A stretch of 9,789 nt of DNA from JAABYT01 sp041581935 (GTDB lineage: Bacteria; Pseudomonadota; Gammaproteobacteria; HK1), in assembly GCA_041581935.1 (NCBI GenBank), contig JBFICP010000113.1:1-9789 (forward strand), read 5' to 3'. The translations under genes and the position numbers were made by a program. This document shows, one piece after another, positions 7,219 through 9,789 of this stretch; the stretch's first letter is position 1; each line of letters opens with the position of its first letter. The notes beneath the pieces were generated by a model. The model was given only the letters and a program-made list of their open reading frames with translations, was not told the origin of the DNA and searched no databases.

Positions 7219-8040
7219 TCAGCCCGGCTGCAGGCCGGTCTTCTCGAGCATGTACTCGACGGCGCTCTCGATCTCGGCATCGGTGAGGCTCATGTTGCCG
7301 CCCTTCGGCGGCATGGCGCCCTTGCCTTTCACCGACGAGCCGACCAGCGCGTCCATCCCCTGGGCCAAGCGCGGCTCCCAGGCGGCCTTGTCACCGACCT
7401 TCGGGGCACCGGCGACGCCGGTGGAATGACAGGCGATGCAGGCCTTGGTGTACACGGCCTCGCCGTCCGCGGCCGCTGCGGGCGCGGCTGCGACAGGCTG
7501 CGCAGGGGCCGGCGCCGTGGGCGCTGCGCTCGCGCTTGCATCCGCGAGCCCCGCTTGCTGCAGCATGTACTCGACGGCGCTCCTGATCTCGGCGTCGCTC
7601 AGGCTCGCGTTGCCGCCCTTCGCCGGCATCGCGCCCTTGCCCTTGATGGACGACATCACCAGAGTTTCCATGCCCTGTGCCATGCGCGGCTCCCAGGCGG
7701 CCTTGTCGCCCGTCTTCGGCGCCCCTGCGACGCCGGCGGCGTGGCATGCCAGGCATACGCTGTTGTAGATCTGCTCGCCGGACTGTGCCCCGCCGGACCC
7801 CGCCATCTGCGTTTCCGCCGCCGGCGCCGCCGCGGCCACCACGACCTCGTCGGGCTTGCCGACCCGCACCTGGCCCAGGGGCCGGATACGATCGAGCACC
7901 GCCTGCGGACTGTTCTGCATTTTTTCCAGCGTGTTTGCGCCAATCGAGCGGGCAGCGAAGAACACGATCACCGTGAACAAGACCAGCGCCATCAACACGA
8001 CGCCGAATTCCCGCCAGAAAATATCGTCTGCCTTGCTCAC
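7219..8040 (-). CDS. Membrane-anchored diheme cytochrome c (cytochrome c5-like, duplicated domain)
   Basis: The 273-residue product has a short N-terminal segment, a hydrophobic helix (about 11-30) acting as signal anchor, and a linker before two c-type heme domains that should face the periplasm. Domain 1 has the heme site CLACH (96-100) and probable axial ligand Met138 in GAMPAKGG. Domain 2 has CIACH (201-205) and Met243 in GAMPPKGG. An Ala/Pro-rich hinge (about 167-192) separates them. The SxxDAEIxxAVEYML ends are typical of small class I cytochromes such as c5. The likely role is electron shuttling to a terminal oxidase or reductase; the partner cannot be told from this window. The start codon is GTG (8040-8038), chosen because a strong GGGGGAG ribosome site lies five bases upstream and the anchor follows directly. 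A weak -10-like TAAAAA lies at 8068-8063 without a good -35. The gene is downstream of aas on the same strand, after a 129-base gap, and convergent with uvrD. Confidence 0.93.
   Translation of the reverse strand: MSKADDIFWREFGVVLMALVLFTVIVFFAARSIGANTLEKMQNSPQAVLDRIRPLGQVRVGKPDEVVVAAAAPAAETQMAGSGGAQSGEQIYNSVCLACHAAGVAGAPKTGDKAAWEPRMAQGMETLVMSSIKGKGAMPAKGGNASLSDAEIRSAVEYMLQQAGLADASASAAPTAPAPAQPVAAAPAAAADGEAVYTKACIACHSTGVAGAPKVGDKAAWEPRLAQGMDALVGSSVKGKGAMPPKGGNMSLTDAEIESAVEYMLEKTGLQPG
7231..7779 (-). repeat. Tandem duplication of the cytochrome c domain, 315-base period
   Basis: The copies at 7546-7779 (domain 1) and 7231-7464 (domain 2) are offset by exactly 315 bases (105 codons). There is no insertion or deletion between them, as the matching heme-site, methionine and C-terminal motifs show. 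By eye, 57 of 78 aligned residues are identical. Long stretches match at DNA level, for example around 7249-7267 against 7564-7582 and 7371-7392 against 7686-7707. This indicates an internal duplication within the gene, either fairly recent or kept similar by selection or gene conversion. Confidence 0.9.
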
Positions 8041-8045
8041 CGAGA

Positions 8046-8052
8046 CTCCCCC
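8046..8052 (-). promoter_or_regulatory. Strong ribosome binding site that fixes the GTG start of the cytochrome gene
   Basis: On the minus strand GGGGGAG is followed by five bases and then GTG (8040-8038). It is the clearest Shine-Dalgarno sequence in the window and supports GTG initiation over any later ATG, which would cut into the membrane anchor. Confidence 0.75.
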
Positions 8053-8090
8053 GAGATGACTGTTTTTACACGCCGAATGGCACCGAAACG

Positions 8091-8117
8091 AGGCGGTCGT
8101 ATGGTCTCAAACCGCCT
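8091..8117 (-). terminator. Inverted repeat between aas and the cytochrome gene, possible weak terminator
   Basis: On the minus strand AGGCGGT (8117-8111) and ACCGCCT (8097-8091) can pair as a 7-base stem with a 13-base loop. CGTTTCGG follows, a very poor U-tract. The repeat is downstream of aas and about 50 bases upstream of the cytochrome start. It could end aas transcription weakly, sit in the cytochrome leader, or bind a protein. The large loop and poor tail make intrinsic termination uncertain. Confidence 0.3.
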
Positions 8118-8153
8118 GAGCCGATACAAGTGCGCGCACCGGCCGCGCCCCCC

Positions 8154-8171
8154 GAGGCGCCCCGGCGCCTC
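8154..8171 (-). terminator. GC-rich hairpin overlapping the aas stop codon
   Basis: The 18 bases form a perfect inverted repeat: GAGGCGC, a four-base loop, then GCGCCTC. On the minus strand the stem begins with the last two bases of the aas TGA stop (8172-8170). The stem is all G-C except one A-T pair and should be very stable, but the sequence after it is G/C-rich with no U-tract. It is therefore not a standard intrinsic terminator. It may protect the aas mRNA 3' end or help a Rho-dependent stop. The structure is seen directly; the function is inferred. Confidence 0.4.
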
Positions 8172-9789
8172 ACCCCGCGCGTTCCGCCAGTTTTCTGACA
8201 TTCACGTAGTCAATCTTGCCCGTGCCCAGCAGCGGAATCCTGGCGACCTTGACGATGCTCCTCGGAATGCTGAGCTCGGCGATGCCGTTGCCGCGCGCAT
8301 AGGCCATGAGCGCATCGCGCCCGGCGTCCTGGAAATCGGTGACCAGCACCAATCGCTCGCCTTTACGCGCGTCGGGAAGATTGACGACCGCGTGGGTGTG
8401 CTCCGGCCATAGCGCCGAGACCAAGCTTTCCACCGCTGAGAGCGAGATCATCTCCCCGCCGATCTTGGCGAATCGCTTGGCGCGTCCCTGAATGCGAACG
8501 AATCCTTCCTCGTCGATGGTGACGATATCGCCGGTGTCGTACCAGCCGTCCGGCGGCGGCTCGAGCACACCCGGATTCTCGATCCGGAGATAGCCGGCCA
8601 TGATGTTGGGTCCCGAGACCATCAGTCTCCCGCCCTCTTCGATTCCGGGCATGGCTTCGATTCTGTGCTCGATGCCGGGCAGCAGTCGGCCGACCGCGCC
8701 TGGTCGATTGTGCATGGGGGTATTCATCGTCAGCGCCGGCGCGGTCTCGGTGGCGCCGTAGCCTTCGAATACGCGCAGCCCGAACCGCTCGCTCCAGATG
8801 CGCCGTGTCTCCTCCCTGACCTTCTCGGCGCCCGCGAAAACGTATCGCATGCTGTAGAAGTCGTAGGGGTGTGCGTAGCGCGCATAGCCGGAGAGAAACG
8901 TATCGGTTCCGAACATGATGGTCGCGTTGGTGTCGTAGGCAAGCTCGGGGACGATACGGTAGTGTAGCGGGGATGGGTACAAGAACGTGCGCAGGCCCGC
9001 CAGCACCGGAAGAAGCGTGCCGCAGGTAAGTCCGAACGAATGAAACATGGGCAGCGCGTTCAGGACGATGTCCGAAGGACCGAAATCGATTCGCGAGCTG
9101 ACCTGGTAACGGTTGGCCTGCACATTGGTGTGGCTCAGCGCAACACCCTTGGGCGCACCTTCGGTTCCCGAGGTGAACAAAACGACGCAAGGCGCGTCCG
9201 GATCGTGCTCCTTGTTCGCGAGGTGGTAGCAGAGGCCGGCAAACTTGCTTTGCAGAAAGCCGAGCAGCTTGTCGAATGGGGATATGCCGTCGCGCAGATC
9301 CTCCAAAAATGCGACCTCGATGCCGGCATCTTCAAATCCGCTCAGCATCTCCGCGAGCTTTGCGGTTTCTACGAAGCGTCGCGAGGTACACACGACTTTG
9401 ATCCGCGCCGTCTCGCAGGCGAGCGCCACATTGCGCGCGCCGGTGGAAAAATTGAGCATTGCGGGCACACGGTGAAAAGCCTGCAACCCGAAGAAAGCGA
9501 CGGCGGTCGCCGCCATGTTCGGAAGCAGCATACCGACGATTTCGCCCGGCTTCGTGTTACGGATGAGCTTTTTTCCGAGCATGAACGATCCGGCGATGAG
9601 TCTGTTGTAGTCCACGGGTTGCCGTTGCACGTCATCGAAGACCACATGACCTCCGCCGTGAATGCGTCGCGCGTCCAATAACGATGCGAACAACGTACGA
9701 CGATAGTTGCTGCTTTCGAACACCATGTTGCTCATGATGTCGTAGAGCACGTTGCCGGCGTAGTGTCGGCGTTTCCGGCCCTTGATTTC
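8170..9789 (-). CDS. aas: Aas, acyl-ACP synthetase / 2-acylglycerophosphoethanolamine acyltransferase, C-terminal part (open at right edge)
   Basis: The minus-strand frame is open from the window edge (9789) to TGA at 8172-8170, giving 539 visible residues. It lacks the N-terminal acyltransferase domain of the roughly 719-residue E. coli Aas; that domain is probably just beyond the edge, because the frame continues through the usual junction with Aas-like RRHYAGNVLYDIMSNMVFE. The GTG at 9750-9748 is internal, not a start. The visible part is the adenylate-forming ligase: TSGTEGAPKG (visible residues 206-215), LPMFHSFGLT (246-255), FLYPSPLHYRIVPEL (269-283), YGATE (344-348), YDTGD (417-421), GRAKRFAKIGGE (435-446) and the C-terminal catalytic Lys (about 525) in LLGTGKIDY. 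Aas activates fatty acids onto acyl carrier protein and re-acylates 2-acyl-glycerophosphoethanolamine at the inner membrane, a lysophospholipid salvage step. All ligase motifs are intact. The lysophospholipid flippase gene lplT is not visible here. Confidence 0.93.
   Translation of the reverse strand, partial: EIKGRKRRHYAGNVLYDIMSNMVFESSNYRRTLFASLLDARRIHGGGHVVFDDVQRQPVDYNRLIAGSFMLGKKLIRNTKPGEIVGMLLPNMAATAVAFFGLQAFHRVPAMLNFSTGARNVALACETARIKVVCTSRRFVETAKLAEMLSGFEDAGIEVAFLEDLRDGISPFDKLLGFLQSKFAGLCYHLANKEHDPDAPCVVLFTSGTEGAPKGVALSHTNVQANRYQVSSRIDFGPSDIVLNALPMFHSFGLTCGTLLPVLAGLRTFLYPSPLHYRIVPELAYDTNATIMFGTDTFLSGYARYAHPYDFYSMRYVFAGAEKVREETRRIWSERFGLRVFEGYGATETAPALTMNTPMHNRPGAVGRLLPGIEHRIEAMPGIEEGGRLMVSGPNIMAGYLRIENPGVLEPPPDGWYDTGDIVTIDEEGFVRIQGRAKRFAKIGGEMISLSAVESLVSALWPEHTHAVVNLPDARKGERLVLVTDFQDAGRDALMAYARGNGIAELSIPRSIVKVARIPLLGTGKIDYVNVRKLAERAG

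Noticed and set aside
7493..7546. Ala/Pro-rich low-complexity coding stretch as a possible DNA repeat or frameshift site
   Set aside because: It is an in-frame hinge between the two heme domains. The 105-codon register between copies is kept exactly, so there is no frameshift.
8082..8110. TTGAGA (minus strand, 8110-8105) as a -35 box for the cytochrome gene
   Set aside because: The bases 17 further on read TTCGGT, not a -10 element. The later TAAAAA (8068-8063) is too far from it and has no matching -35.
7426..8412. Open frame of 328 codons on the plus strand spanning the cytochrome gene and the end of aas
   Set aside because: It crosses two well-supported minus-strand genes and the gap between them. 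The Arg/His/Gly-rich translation is typical of a shadow frame.
9748..9750. GTG as the start of a free-standing acyl-CoA synthetase
   Set aside because: The frame continues to the window edge with residues matching the Aas domain junction, so the gene is a truncated view of a longer Aas rather than a short ligase.

Overview
This window looks like an ordinary stretch of chromosome from a GC-rich proteobacterium, most likely a gammaproteobacterium. UvrD is co-linear with the Escherichia coli protein from its first residues to its C-terminal Tudor-like domain. Aas, PmbA/TldE and a membrane-anchored cytochrome of the c5/c-type class fit the same group. The assignment is by recalled similarity only. 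I see no tRNA, rRNA, CRISPR array, insertion sequence, integrase, phage gene or toxin-antitoxin pair, and no base-composition break suggesting recent transfer.

Layout, left to right. (1) Bases 1-571, minus strand: the first 190 codons of pmbA (tldE); the rest lies beyond the left edge. (2) Bases 572-752: a divergent intergenic region with a plausible promoter on each strand. (3) Bases 753-4919, plus: a 1388-residue inner-membrane-anchored, periplasmic AsmA-like protein of the DUF748 family with a degenerate OmpA-like tail. (4) Bases 4960-7143, plus: uvrD, starting 40 bases after the DUF748 stop with no Shine-Dalgarno sequence but with a -10-like element and a 12-base palindrome at its start codon. 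(5) Bases 7144-7218: a short convergent gap. (6) Bases 7219-8040, minus: a membrane-anchored diheme cytochrome c made of two near-identical domains. (7) Bases 8041-8169: an intergenic region with two GC-rich inverted repeats. (8) Bases 8170-9789, minus: the C-terminal acyl-ACP synthetase/AMP-ligase half of Aas, open at the right edge.

How the genes relate. Two of the five, the DUF748/AsmA-like protein and Aas, concern envelope lipids: a proposed lipid-transfer protein and lysophospholipid re-acylation. UvrD is DNA repair, PmbA is peptide maturation and proteolysis, and the cytochrome is respiratory electron transfer. They do not form one obvious pathway, and I found no convincing previously undescribed multi-gene system. 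The least characterised item is the DUF748 protein. The best second-look items are its altered OmpA-like tail, the uvrD start region, the duplicated cytochrome domain and the hairpin overlapping the aas stop codon.
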